From: UBA7672 sp030824255
GTDB taxonomy: Bacteria > Pseudomonadota > Alphaproteobacteria > Caulobacterales > Hyphomonadaceae
NCBI GenBank assembly: GCA_942493305.1
Contig: OW818686.1
Location: 4,340,001-4,404,000 of the forward strand
Length of the DNA stretch: 64,000 bases
Direction of reading: 5' to 3'
Shown: positions 38,061 through 47,170 of the stretch, piece after piece
Numbering within the stretch: the stretch's first letter is position 1
Layout: every line of letters starts with the position of its first letter
Notes under the pieces: model-generated
The model's database searches: none
What the model saw: only the letters and a program-made list of their open reading frames with translations
Told to the model about the DNA's origin: nothing
Translations under genes and position numbers: made by a program

Positions 38061-39020
38061 ATGGACTTCCTGAAGCCGACCGTCATCGCGATCCCGTTCT
38101 TCCTGGTCACCTTCATTGTTGAATGGTGGGCGGTGAAGGCTGGCCGCGCGAAGGGCCGCTACGAGACGAAGGACGCGCTCACCTCCATCGGCATGGGCCT
38201 CGGCAGCGTCGCCGTTGACACGCTGCTCGCCTCCATCGGCCTCTGGTTCCTGATGCTGTTCTGGCCGTATCGCCTGATCGACATCCCCGTGACGTGGTGG
38301 AGCTTCCTCATCGTCTTCGTCGCCTACGACCTGATCTATTACTGGAAGCACCGCTTCGCGCACGTCGTCCGCTTCTGGTGGGCGGAGCACCACACGCACC
38401 ACTCGTCCGAACACTACAATCTCACCACGGCCCTGCGCCAACCGTGGTTCGGCCCGATGACCGGCCAGATCATCATGAGCGCCCCGCTCGTGCTGCTCGG
38501 CTTCCATCCCGCCTTCATTGCTGTCTCGGCAGGCGTGAACCTCGTCTACCAGTACTGGATTCACACCGAGGCGATCGGCCGTATGCCGCGCTGGTTCGAA
38601 GCCGTGATGAACACGCCCTCCCATCACCGCGTCCACCACGCCACCAACCCGCGCTATCTCGACGCCAACTTCGCCGGCGTCTTCATCATCTGGGACAGGA
38701 TGTTCGGCAGCTTCGTACCTGAGCTCGAGTCCGACAAGCCGATCTACGGCACGGTGAAGCCGATCAACACGTTCAATCCCATCCGTGTCGCCTATGGCGA
38801 ACTCTTCGGCCTGCTGCGTGACTGCGCCAGCGACGGCCTCCGCCCCTGGCGCTGGGCCGGCCGCTTCGTCAACAAGCCCGGCTGGTCGCCAGACGGCAAT
38901 CACTCCCGCTCATCGGAACTGAAAGCTGCCTACCTCGCCGCACATCCCGAACAAGCCGGCACGCCGGGCCTCCCCGCGAAAAAGAAAACTCCGCCGCAAC
39001 AAGCTGTCGCGGCGGAGTGA
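38061..39020 (+). CDS. Sterol desaturase/fatty acid hydroxylase family protein
   Basis: A 319-residue integral membrane di-iron enzyme. The three His clusters are HRFAH (97-101), HHTHH (110-114) and HHRVHH (188-193), with several hydrophobic segments. Members hydroxylate or desaturate lipids such as fatty acids, carotenoids or sterol-like compounds; the substrate is open. Its last codons (KKKTPPQQAVAAE) are encoded over a hairpin that works as the terminator of the opposing gene. Confidence 0.92.
   Translation: MDFLKPTVIAIPFFLVTFIVEWWAVKAGRAKGRYETKDALTSIGMGLGSVAVDTLLASIGLWFLMLFWPYRLIDIPVTWWSFLIVFVAYDLIYYWKHRFAHVVRFWWAEHHTHHSSEHYNLTTALRQPWFGPMTGQIIMSAPLVLLGFHPAFIAVSAGVNLVYQYWIHTEAIGRMPRWFEAVMNTPSHHRVHHATNPRYLDANFAGVFIIWDRMFGSFVPELESDKPIYGTVKPINTFNPIRVAYGELFGLLRDCASDGLRPWRWAGRFVNKPGWSPDGNHSRSSELKAAYLAAHPEQAGTPGLPAKKKTPPQQAVAAE
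38978..39018 (-). terminator. Terminator of the minus-strand DUF885 cluster, inside the opposing coding sequence
   Basis: ACTCCGCCGC (38988-38997) and GCGGCGGAGT (39009-39018) are perfect ten-base arms with an 11-base loop. On the minus strand the stem is followed by TTTTCTTTTTCG, a classic rho-independent signal, 25 bp after the stop of the small lipoprotein. Confidence 0.85.
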
Positions 39021-39043
39021 TCTGATCGTCGAGAGCGCAGACC

Positions 39044-39313
39044 TCAGCCCGCCGGCGCCGCGCAGGCCTTGTCCGCCCCGCCCATCACATCCAGCGTCGC
39101 CATCAGGTCGCCATCGTCATCGCCCTGCGCCACTTTCGCGAACGCTTCCGGCGTCAGCTTTTCCTGCAGCGTCTTGACCATGCAGTCGCAATAGGCCGGC
39201 GCGCCGCCATTGGCGGCGCACGTGTCGTGCACCACCTTGGCGTCGCCCGAATACCCCTCGCCACAGCCGCCAAGCAGGCTGGCCAGCGCGATAGAGACAA
39301 CGGCTATCCGCAT
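39044..39313 (-). CDS. Small cysteine-rich lipoprotein of unknown function
   Basis: An 89-residue lipoprotein with lipobox SLLGGC (Cys17) and five further cysteines, among them TCAANGG, YCDCMV and KACAAP, probably forming disulfides. It follows the last DUF885 gene with the stop TGA and the ATG one base apart (TGATATG), so it is translationally coupled to it, and a terminator ends the unit. Function is unknown. Confidence 0.8.
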   Translation of the reverse strand: MRIAVVSIALASLLGGCGEGYSGDAKVVHDTCAANGGAPAYCDCMVKTLQEKLTPEAFAKVAQGDDDGDLMATLDVMGGADKACAAPAG

Positions 39314-39314
39314 A

Positions 39315-41150
39315 TCAGCTCGCCTTCACGGTTTCGATCCAGCGCTTCACCCGCGCCTCCAGAACCGGCAGCGGCAGCGAGCCCCCGCCCAGCACCGTAT
39401 CGTGGAAACCGCCCATCGTGAACTTGTCGCCAAGCTCCTGCTGGGCCAGTGCGCGCAGTTCCTGGATCTTCAGCATCCCGATCTTGTAAGCCGTCGCCTG
39501 CCCCGGCCACACAATGTAGCGGCGCACTTCCGATTCAACGGCGCCGCGCGGCGTCGGACCATTCGCGAGGAAGTAGTCAACGGCCTGCTGCTCGGTCCAG
39601 CCCTTGGAATGGATACCGGTATCCACCACAAGCCGGATCGCGCGCCAGATCTCCGCGCCCAGACGGCCAAAGTCCGAATACGGATCTACGTAGAAGCCCA
39701 TGTCCTTCGACAGGCTCTCCGAATAGAGGCCCCAGCCTTCCTGATACGCCGTCGAGCCATACTGCGTGCGGAATTTCGGAATCCCCGTCAGCTCCTGCGC
39801 GATGGCGATCTGCATGTGGTGGCCCGGCACGCCCTCGTGATAGGCGATGGCCTCCAGTGAATAGGTCGGCATCGACTTCATGTCGGACAGGTGCGCGTAG
39901 AACACGCCCGGCCGCGAACCATCCGGCGTTGGCGGGAAATAGTGCTGCGCGCCACCCGGCTCTTCCCGGAACGCTTCAACACGCTTCACCACCAGGTCGG
40001 CCTTCGGCAGGATACCGAAATATTCCGGCAGCTTCGCCTCCATCGCCGTCAGATAGTCTTCCGACATCTTGATGTATTTCGCGCGGCCCGCGTCATCGTT
40101 CGACAGCTGGAACTGCTTGTCCGTCCGCATGAAGTCGAAGAACTCGACCAGCGTGCCCGTGAAGCCCACCTGCTCCTTGATCTTCTCCATCTCGGCATGG
40201 ATGCGCGCGACTTCCTTCAGGCCGATGTCGTGGATCTCGTTGGCCGTCAGCGTCGTCGTCGTCTGCTGCGCCAGCGCGTTGTCGTAGAACGCCACGCCGT
40301 CCTTCAGCGCCGACGCGCCCGTCGCCAGCTCGGGCGTATTCGGCCGGTCTTCCTTCAGCCACGCCACCACGCGCTCGTAAGCCGGCTTCAGCTTGTCGAC
40401 CAGCGCGGCCTGCGCTGCATCCTGCACAGCCTTGGCTTCTTCCGCGGTCAGCTTCCCGCCATCCTGCAGCGTCTTGATCTCGGCTTTCACGTCCGCCCAG
40501 ATCGGCGAATCCTTGCCGGCGCCGAACGGCGCGCCCGTGATCACATTGGTCGCTTCCTGGATCGACTGGTCATAGGCAAAGCGCGGCGCGCGATTGCCTT
40601 CCGCCGCCGCCAGCTTCGCCAGCTCCACAGCCTGGTCCATCACCCGGCCCACTTCGCCGATACGCGAGACATAGGCGTCAAGGTCAGACTTCTCGGACAC
40701 GGCGTGGAAGCTGATCACGAAGTTCGGAAGGAAAACGTGCGGGCCATCCTTCACGAACACGTAGGGCGAGCGGCGGAACTTCGCCGCCTTCTCTTCCATG
40801 TCCAGCGACAGCGCCCAGATATCGAACGATGTGCGAGCCTCGGCATCCAGCTTCGCCGGATCGAACTTTTCTTTCATCTCCGCAACAGATGCGCGGCGCC
40901 ACTCCAGCTTCTTGTCGATCGCCGCTTCGCTGTAATCGTCCAGCTTGTCGTACTGATCCTTGCGCCCCTGGAAGGTGAGCCCGATCGGGCTCATCTGCAG
41001 TTCTTCTTCATACTCGGCGTCAAACCAGGCGGTCAGGTCCGCGCTGATCTTGGCGACCTCATCCGCCGTCGGCGCCACAGCCACCGGCTCGCCCGGCTGG
41101 CACGCTGCCAGCGCAATCAGTGACACCGCCGCTGTAAAAAGGACTCGCAT
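39315..41150 (-). CDS. DUF885 lipoprotein, fourth of four tandem paralogues
   Basis: A 611-residue lipoprotein. Lipobox LIALAAC, a helical body, and the motif YHEGVPGHHMQIAIAQEL (His438, Glu439, His444, His445), characteristic of DUF885 and similar to zinc-metallopeptidase HE/H motifs; a downstream YQEGWGLYSE is also conserved. The C-terminus has WPGQATAYKIG and FHDTVLGGGSLPLPVLE. A peptidase role is inferred from the clan, not proved. The ATG at 41150 has GGGAGAGA upstream. By eye it is closest to the neighbour at 41259-43091. Confidence 0.92.
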   Translation of the reverse strand: MRVLFTAAVSLIALAACQPGEPVAVAPTADEVAKISADLTAWFDAEYEEELQMSPIGLTFQGRKDQYDKLDDYSEAAIDKKLEWRRASVAEMKEKFDPAKLDAEARTSFDIWALSLDMEEKAAKFRRSPYVFVKDGPHVFLPNFVISFHAVSEKSDLDAYVSRIGEVGRVMDQAVELAKLAAAEGNRAPRFAYDQSIQEATNVITGAPFGAGKDSPIWADVKAEIKTLQDGGKLTAEEAKAVQDAAQAALVDKLKPAYERVVAWLKEDRPNTPELATGASALKDGVAFYDNALAQQTTTTLTANEIHDIGLKEVARIHAEMEKIKEQVGFTGTLVEFFDFMRTDKQFQLSNDDAGRAKYIKMSEDYLTAMEAKLPEYFGILPKADLVVKRVEAFREEPGGAQHYFPPTPDGSRPGVFYAHLSDMKSMPTYSLEAIAYHEGVPGHHMQIAIAQELTGIPKFRTQYGSTAYQEGWGLYSESLSKDMGFYVDPYSDFGRLGAEIWRAIRLVVDTGIHSKGWTEQQAVDYFLANGPTPRGAVESEVRRYIVWPGQATAYKIGMLKIQELRALAQQELGDKFTMGGFHDTVLGGGSLPLPVLEARVKRWIETVKAS

Positions 41151-41165
41151 TCGTCTCTCCCTCAA

Positions 41166-41255
41166 TCTGGGACCGCCGGGCTCCGGCCCGGCATTCTAAA
41201 CTCAGGGATAGCGTGCCTGACGGTCCGCCTGCCGGGCAGGAGCCCGGCTGTCCCG
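41166..41255. repeat. Palindromic intergenic element, copy 1
   Basis: Begins TCTGGGACCGCCGGGCTCC and ends GGAGCCCGGCTGTCCCG, with the ends inverted relative to each other (GCCGGGC...GCCCGGC). A near identical element lies at 44990-45081, also between DUF885 genes. Confidence 0.8.
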
Positions 41256-41258
41256 AAT

Positions 41259-43091
41259 TCAACCCGCCTTCACCTTCTCGATCCACCGCTTCACCCGCGC
41301 CTCCAGCACCGGCAGCGGCAGCGCGCCGCCGCTCAGCACCGTGTCGTGGAAGCCGGCCATCGTGAACTTCGCGCCAAGCTCGCGCTGCGCCAGTCCGCGC
41401 AGCTCCTGGATCTTGATCATGCCGATCTTGTAGGACGTCGCCTGCCCCGGCCACACGAAATAGCGGCGGATCTCGGACCGGATGGCGTCCTCCGGCGTCG
41501 GCGAGTTGTCCATGAAGTATTTGACGGCCTGCTCCTGCGTCCACCCCTTGGAATGGATGCCCGTGTCCACCACCAGCCGCACCGCGCGCCACATCTCGTT
41601 GTTGAGGCGGCCCATGTCGGAATACGGATCGGTATAGAAGCCGCCCATCTCCTTCGCGAGTATCTCGGTATATAGCGCCCACCCCTCGGCATACGCCGTC
41701 GAGTTGTACTGCGTGCGGAACTTCGGAATCCCCGTCAGCTCCTGCGCGATGGCGATCTGCATGTGATGGCCCGGCAGCGCCTCATGATAAGTTGTGCTCT
41801 CAAGGTCCCACATCGGCATCGCCGTCGTGTCGAGCAGGTGCACGTAATAGATGCCGGGTCGCGATCCATCGATCGATGGCGGGTAATAGTGCTGCACGCC
41901 GCCCGCTTCCTCGCGGAAGGACTCGACACGCTTCACCACCAGCGGGGCCTTCGGCATGATCCCGAAATACTCCGGCAACCGCTTGCGCATGCCCTCCACA
42001 TAATCGTCCGCCTGCTTCAGGTAGGCGGCGCGGCCATCATCCGTGTTCGGCTGGTAGAATTCCTTGCCCTCGCGCATGTCCTTGAACATCGCCGTCAGGT
42101 CGCCCTTGAAGCCGACATTCTCGCGAATGGTCTCCATCTCGGCCCGAATGCGCGCGACTTCCTTGAGACCCAGCTCGTGGATCTCATCAGCCGTCATGCT
42201 CGTGGTGGTCTGCTGTTCAAGCGCGACATTGTAATACGCCGCCCCATCCGGCAGCGCGCTCACGCCCTTCGCATCCGTGCTGGCATTCGCCTTGTCGCTT
42301 TCCAGCCAGGCGACTATTCGCTCATAGGCCGGCTTGATTGCCGTGGTCAGCGTCTCGCGCGCCGTCGCCTCATAGGCCTTCGCTTCGTCCGCGGTGATCG
42401 TGCCCGCATCCTGCAGCGTCTTCGTCTTGGCTTTCAGATCCGCCAGCAGCGGCGAGTCTGCTCCCGCGCCAAACGGCGCGCCGGTGATGATGTTGCCCGC
42501 TTCCTCGATCACCTGCTCGTAGGAGAACAGCGGCGGCCGCACGCCCGCGTCCGCAGACAGCTTCGCCTGCGCGATCGTCTGGTCGATCGCCATCGGGATC
42601 GCCGCAAGGCGCGCCACATAGGCGTCCATGTCCGCCTTCTCGCTGACCTCGTGGAAATTGATCATGAAGGCCGGCAGGAAGACCGGCACCGAGTCCCGGA
42701 TGAAGGTGTAGGGATGGCGACGAAACTTGTCGGACTTGTCCGCCTGGTCCAGCTGTAACGCCCACATGTCGAACGACGTCCTCGACTCGTCATCCAGCAT
42801 CGCAGGATCGAACTTAGCCTTCATCTCCGTCACGCTCTCGCGCAGCCAGGCGAGGTTCCTGTCCCTGGCCGCCTCGCTCATGTCGTCGAGCTTGTCGTTC
42901 TGGTCCTTGCGCCCCTGCATGGTGAGCTGCATCGGGCTCATCTGCAGGCTCTCTTCGTACTCGGCATCGAGATATGCGTTCAGCTCCGCGCTCACCTTCG
43001 CAATCTCCTCCGCCGTCGGCACCGCCGGCGTTTCAGGCCCCGAACACGCCGCCATCAGCGCCATGAATCCAGCCGCAAACAACAGTCTCAT
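41259..43091 (-). CDS. DUF885 lipoprotein, third of four tandem paralogues
   Basis: A 610-residue lipoprotein with lipobox ALMAAC. It keeps the motif YHEALPGHHMQIAIAQEL and the conserved C-terminal WPGQATSYKIG and FHDTVLSGGALPLPVLE. The first motif has Ala-Leu where the neighbour has Gly-Val, so both His and Glu remain. The ATG at 43091 has GGAG with 6-bp spacing, preferred over an upstream ATG at 43103. It lies 168 bp from the next paralogue, across a repeat element. Confidence 0.92.
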   Translation of the reverse strand: MRLLFAAGFMALMAACSGPETPAVPTAEEIAKVSAELNAYLDAEYEESLQMSPMQLTMQGRKDQNDKLDDMSEAARDRNLAWLRESVTEMKAKFDPAMLDDESRTSFDMWALQLDQADKSDKFRRHPYTFIRDSVPVFLPAFMINFHEVSEKADMDAYVARLAAIPMAIDQTIAQAKLSADAGVRPPLFSYEQVIEEAGNIITGAPFGAGADSPLLADLKAKTKTLQDAGTITADEAKAYEATARETLTTAIKPAYERIVAWLESDKANASTDAKGVSALPDGAAYYNVALEQQTTTSMTADEIHELGLKEVARIRAEMETIRENVGFKGDLTAMFKDMREGKEFYQPNTDDGRAAYLKQADDYVEGMRKRLPEYFGIMPKAPLVVKRVESFREEAGGVQHYYPPSIDGSRPGIYYVHLLDTTAMPMWDLESTTYHEALPGHHMQIAIAQELTGIPKFRTQYNSTAYAEGWALYTEILAKEMGGFYTDPYSDMGRLNNEMWRAVRLVVDTGIHSKGWTQEQAVKYFMDNSPTPEDAIRSEIRRYFVWPGQATSYKIGMIKIQELRGLAQRELGAKFTMAGFHDTVLSGGALPLPVLEARVKRWIEKVKAG

Positions 43092-43144
43092 CGTCCGCTC
43101 CATACCGTCTCGCCGTCCGGTGAGCCCCCGCCCTGGTCTCTCGC

Positions 43145-44974
43145 TCAGCCCGCAGCCTTTACAGTCTTCACCCAAGCTCTCACGCGCTCATCCAGCACCG
43201 GCAGCGGCATGGAACCGCCTCCGATCACCGTGTCGTGGAAGGCCTTGATGTCAAACCTGTCGCCCAGCTCCTTCTGCGCTTCGGCGCGCAGTTGCTGTAT
43301 GCGGATCATGCCGATCTTGTAGGTCGTCGCCTGGCCCGGCCACAGCAGGAAGCGCTGCACCTCGCTCTTGATCGAGCTCACAGGACGCGCCGAGTTCGCC
43401 ATCGCCCAGGCGACAGCCTCCTCTTCCGTCCAGCCTTTCGCATGAAGCCCCGTGTCCAGCACCAGCCGCACCGACCGCCAAAGCTCGGAGTTCAGCCGTC
43501 CGAAATCATTGTACGGGTCCGTGAACATGCCCATCTCCTTGCCGAGCTCCTCGGCATAGAGACCCCAGCCTTCGGAGAAGGCCGAGTAGCCATACTGCGT
43601 CCTGAATAGCGGGATATCCGTCAGCTCGTTTTGAATCGCGATCTGCATGTGATGGCCCGGCACCGCCTCGTGATAGGCAAGGCTCTCCAGCGCCCACAAA
43701 GATACCGCGCTCATGTCGATCAGGTGCGCGTAGAAGATGCCCGGCTGCTTCCCGTCCGGCGTCGGGCCGTTGTAGTGCGCGGCGCCGCCCGGCTGCTCCC
43801 GGAACGCCTCGACACGCTTCACCACCACCGGCGCCTTGGGCAACCGCCCGAACGCCTCAGGCAGCTTCTTGTACATCACCTCGATATAGCCCTCGGCGGC
43901 CTTCAGGTACTGCGCCCGGCCCTCATCCGTGTTCGGCAGGTAGAACTGCTTGTCCGACCGCATGAACTCGAAGAACGCCGCCTTGTCGCCCTTGAAGCCG
44001 GTCGCCTCACGGATCTTGTCCATTTCCGCATGGATACGCTCGACTTCCTTGAGCCCCAGCTCATGGATCTCGTCCGCCGTCATGTCGGTCGTCGTCTGCG
44101 TCTTCAGCGCGACGTTGTAGAACTCCGTCCCGTTCGGCAGCGTCAGCGCGCCGACCTTGCCCGAAGGCGCATTGACGCCGTCTTCGCCCAGCCACGCGAC
44201 CAGCCGCTCATAAGCCGGCTTCACCTCGCCCGTCAGCGCCGTCGACGCAGCCTGCAACCAGGCCGTCTCCTGCTCCGCCGTCGCCTTGCCCGCCGTCTTC
44301 AGCGCCGCGATCTTCGCCTTGAGGTCTGCGAACAGCGGCGAATCCGCGCCCGCGCTGAACGGCGCGCCGCTGATGATATTCGTCGCCTCCCGCGCCGTGC
44401 GCTCATAGCCGAACTTCGGCGCACGAATGCCATCGGCCGCTGCCAGCTTCGCCCGCTCCGTCACCTGGTCGATCACGCCGCCGAGCTTCGAGATACGCGA
44501 GATGTACGCATCCACGTCCGCCGGCTCGTCCACCTTGTGATAGGTGATCAGGAAGTTCGGCAGCCCCGTGTGTGGCCCGCTGAACCCGAACAGATAGCTG
44601 TGCCGCTTCCACTGGTCGCGCAGCTCCGCCGTTTCCAGCGCATGCTCCCAGATGCCCCACGACGTCTTCGCATCGTCGTTGAGTTTCGCAGGGTCGACCT
44701 GCGCCTTCATGTCGGCGACGCTCTGCCGCCGCCACTCGAGCTGCTTCAGCGCGCCCGCTTCGGAGTAATCACCCAGCTCGCCATAGAGCTCCTTCCGCCC
44801 CAGCTGCGTGAGGTCGAGCGGATTCATCTGCAGCTCTTCCTCGTATTCGGCGTTGAGATAGGCCGTGAGCTTCTGGCTCTCCGCCGCCACATCCTCCGCC
44901 GTCGGCCCCGTCGGCGCGGCCGGTGTGCACCCCGCCGCCAAAGCCATCAACCCAGCCGCAAACAGAAGTCTCAT
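43145..44974 (-). CDS. DUF885 lipoprotein, second of four tandem paralogues
   Basis: A 609-residue lipoprotein with lipobox ALAAGC. The motif is YHEAVPGHHMQIAIQNEL and the C-terminal end is LWPGQATTYKIG with FHDTVIGGGSMPLPVLD. The Trp/Tyr-rich SEGWGLYAEELG is conserved. The ATG at 44974 lies just after the shared lipoprotein signal. It follows the repeat element at 44990-45081. Confidence 0.92.
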   Translation of the reverse strand: MRLLFAAGLMALAAGCTPAAPTGPTAEDVAAESQKLTAYLNAEYEEELQMNPLDLTQLGRKELYGELGDYSEAGALKQLEWRRQSVADMKAQVDPAKLNDDAKTSWGIWEHALETAELRDQWKRHSYLFGFSGPHTGLPNFLITYHKVDEPADVDAYISRISKLGGVIDQVTERAKLAAADGIRAPKFGYERTAREATNIISGAPFSAGADSPLFADLKAKIAALKTAGKATAEQETAWLQAASTALTGEVKPAYERLVAWLGEDGVNAPSGKVGALTLPNGTEFYNVALKTQTTTDMTADEIHELGLKEVERIHAEMDKIREATGFKGDKAAFFEFMRSDKQFYLPNTDEGRAQYLKAAEGYIEVMYKKLPEAFGRLPKAPVVVKRVEAFREQPGGAAHYNGPTPDGKQPGIFYAHLIDMSAVSLWALESLAYHEAVPGHHMQIAIQNELTDIPLFRTQYGYSAFSEGWGLYAEELGKEMGMFTDPYNDFGRLNSELWRSVRLVLDTGLHAKGWTEEEAVAWAMANSARPVSSIKSEVQRFLLWPGQATTYKIGMIRIQQLRAEAQKELGDRFDIKAFHDTVIGGGSMPLPVLDERVRAWVKTVKAAG

Positions 44975-44989
44975 TGTTGTCTCCCGAAA

Positions 44990-45081
44990 TCTGGGACCGC
45001 CGGGCTCCTGCCCGGCACTCTTGAAACAGGGAATGGCGGGCCTTGTTGGCCCGCCTGCCGGGCAGGAGCCCGGCGATCCCG
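44990..45081. repeat. Palindromic intergenic element, copy 2
   Basis: Begins TCTGGGACCGCCGGGCTCC and ends GGAGCCCGGCGATCCCG. It matches copy 1 along nearly its whole length (central part AAACAGGGAATGGCGGGCC against AACTCAGGGATAGCGTGCC), and both lie between DUF885 genes. The ends are mutually inverted, as in REP/BIME-type elements. Confidence 0.8.
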
Positions 45082-45087
45082 TCCTGA

Positions 45088-46938
45088 TCAAGCCTTCTTC
45101 TGTGCTTCGATCCAGCGATCGATCTTCCGCTCCAGCACCGGCAGCGGCAGCGCGCCTCCGCCGAGGATCTGGTCGTGGAAGGCGGGATAGCTGAACTTGT
45201 CGCCCAGCTCCGTCCGCGCCTTGTCGCGCATCTGCTGCAGCCGGATCATGCCGATCTTGTAGGCCGTCGCCTGCCCCGCCGTCGTGATATAGCGGCGCAC
45301 TTCGGACGCGATCGCGCCCTCCGCGATGGATGAGTTGTCGGTGAAGTACTTCACCGCCTGCTCTTCAGTCCAACCCTTCGAGTGGATGCCGGTATCAACA
45401 ACGAGCCGGATAGCGCGCCAGATCTCGCCCGAAAGCTGGCCATAATGGCTGTACGGGTCCTTCAGGAAGCCCATCTCCCGCGACAGGGCTTCCGAATAGA
45501 GGCCCCAGCCTTCCGAATACGCCGTGTAGCCATACTGCGTGCGGAATTTCGGCAGGCGCTTTGCAGGATCGGTCTCGGCTTCCAGCTCCTGCTGGATCGA
45601 TATCTGCATGTGATGCCCCGGCAGGCCTTCATGATACGCGATGTCTTCCAGCATGTAGGTCGGCATCGCATTCATGTCTGAAAGGTGGGCGTAATAGATG
45701 CCCGGCCGCGACCCATCCGGCGTGCCGGATTGATAGTGCTGCGCGCCGCCCGGCTCTTCGCGATACGGCTCAACCCGCTTCACGATGAGATCGGCCTTCG
45801 GCAGGCGACCGAAATACGTCGGCAGCGCCACCTTCATCTCTTCGATGTGCTTGGTCGCGCGGTCGATATATTCCTGCGCGCCCGCATCGGTGTTCGGCAG
45901 GTAGAACTGCTTGTCCGTGCGCATGAAGGCGAAGAATTCCTGCAGCGTGCCCTGGAAGCCCGCCTCGGTTTTCACCTTCTCCATCTCGCCATGGATGCGC
46001 GCGACTTCCGACAGGCCCAGCTGGTGGATCTCGTCCGCCGTCATGTCGGTCGTCGTCATCAGGCTCAGCATGGCGTTGTAGTACGCCTCGCCATTCGGGA
46101 GCGAGCCTGCGCCCTGCGGCGTCGCGGAGGCATTCTTCTTGTCCTCGGCAACCCACGCGCCCAGCCGGTCATAGGCCGGCTTCATTTTGGTCACCATCGC
46201 CTCGGCCAGCTGCGTACCCAGCGCCACGCCCTCGTCGGCCGTGATCTTGCCGTCCTGCACCAGCTTGGTGATCTTCGCCTTGCCGTCCGCGAACAGCGCC
46301 GACTCCTTGGAGACACCGAACGGCGCGCCCGTCAGCACGCGCGCAATCTCGGACGTGGTCATGTCATACGAGAAGCCCGGCATGCGGATGCCATCCGCCG
46401 CCGCCAGCTTCGCGCGCTCGATCAGCGTGTCGAGCGTCGGCCCGATCGCATTCACGCGCGAGATGTAGGCCTCCATGTCGGACTTCTCGTCCACGCGGTG
46501 CTGGTTGATGATGAAGTTGACGAGGCCCGTGTGCGCGCCATTGCGCCCGAAGATGTAGCGATGACGGCGAAACTCGGCGGACTTCTCCGCCCGCGCCAGC
46601 TCCAGCTCCCAGATCTCGTAGGACAGCCGCGCGTCTTCGCTCAGCGTCTCGGGATCGAACTTGTCCTGCATGTCCTTGACGCTCTCGCGGCGCCAATCGA
46701 GCTGCTTCACCGCCGCCGCTTCCGAGCGATCGTCCAGCTCGCCATAGCGGTCCTTGCGGCCCTGGCTGGTCATCTCCTGCGGAGACGTCTGCACCTCTTC
46801 CTCATATTCGGCGTCGAGATACGCCACGAGGTCCGCACTGTTCTTGGCGATTTCCTCGGGCGTCGGCCCCACCGGCGCTGCCGGTCCGCACGCAATCAGC
46901 AGCGCCGCCATCGCGACCGCGCCAAAAACAACCCTCAT
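45088..46938 (-). CDS. DUF885 lipoprotein, first of four tandem paralogues
   Basis: A 616-residue lipoprotein with lipobox ALLIAC. Motif YHEGLPGHHMQISIQQEL is followed by an extra insertion (AETDPAKR) not found in the other three, then FRTQYGYTAYSEGWGLYSEAL. The C-terminus has TTAGQATAYKIG, lacking the Trp-Pro of the other paralogues, and FHDQILGGGALPLPVLE. It is the most divergent copy. The ATG at 46938 has GGGAGAG upstream, and a candidate promoter lies at 46979-47008. Confidence 0.93.
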   Translation of the reverse strand: MRVVFGAVAMAALLIACGPAAPVGPTPEEIAKNSADLVAYLDAEYEEEVQTSPQEMTSQGRKDRYGELDDRSEAAAVKQLDWRRESVKDMQDKFDPETLSEDARLSYEIWELELARAEKSAEFRRHRYIFGRNGAHTGLVNFIINQHRVDEKSDMEAYISRVNAIGPTLDTLIERAKLAAADGIRMPGFSYDMTTSEIARVLTGAPFGVSKESALFADGKAKITKLVQDGKITADEGVALGTQLAEAMVTKMKPAYDRLGAWVAEDKKNASATPQGAGSLPNGEAYYNAMLSLMTTTDMTADEIHQLGLSEVARIHGEMEKVKTEAGFQGTLQEFFAFMRTDKQFYLPNTDAGAQEYIDRATKHIEEMKVALPTYFGRLPKADLIVKRVEPYREEPGGAQHYQSGTPDGSRPGIYYAHLSDMNAMPTYMLEDIAYHEGLPGHHMQISIQQELEAETDPAKRLPKFRTQYGYTAYSEGWGLYSEALSREMGFLKDPYSHYGQLSGEIWRAIRLVVDTGIHSKGWTEEQAVKYFTDNSSIAEGAIASEVRRYITTAGQATAYKIGMIRLQQMRDKARTELGDKFSYPAFHDQILGGGALPLPVLERKIDRWIEAQKKA

Positions 46939-46978
46939 CCCGCTCTCCCGCCTTTATTTTCAACCCTGACCCGCTGCC

Positions 46979-47008
46979 GATATAGCGTGATCATTCCGTC
47001 GCTGTCAT
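46979..47008 (-). promoter_or_regulatory. Candidate promoter of the DUF885 cluster
   Basis: On the minus strand ATGACA, an 18-bp spacer and TATATC lie about 40 bp before the first DUF885 start. Match to sigma-70 consensus is moderate. Confidence 0.35.
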
Positions 47009-47170
47009 CCGCATCGAATGGCGATAAGCAACCATGTCTCTGGCATACCGCGATTTGTCTTCGCGTATGCAGCACGGCGCCGTCCAACCGAGCGGGCGTG
47101 CGCGCTCTCGCGGCGTTGACGTCCGGCCCGTCCCAACCGAAGACGATCACAGACACGAGAGGAACCACGC

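Noticed and set aside
43631..45190. 519-codon frame antisense to DUF885 genes
   Set aside because: Crosses a repeat element and the start of a real gene; Arg/Leu-rich composition typical of antisense frames. The same holds for the similar frames over the other DUF885 genes.
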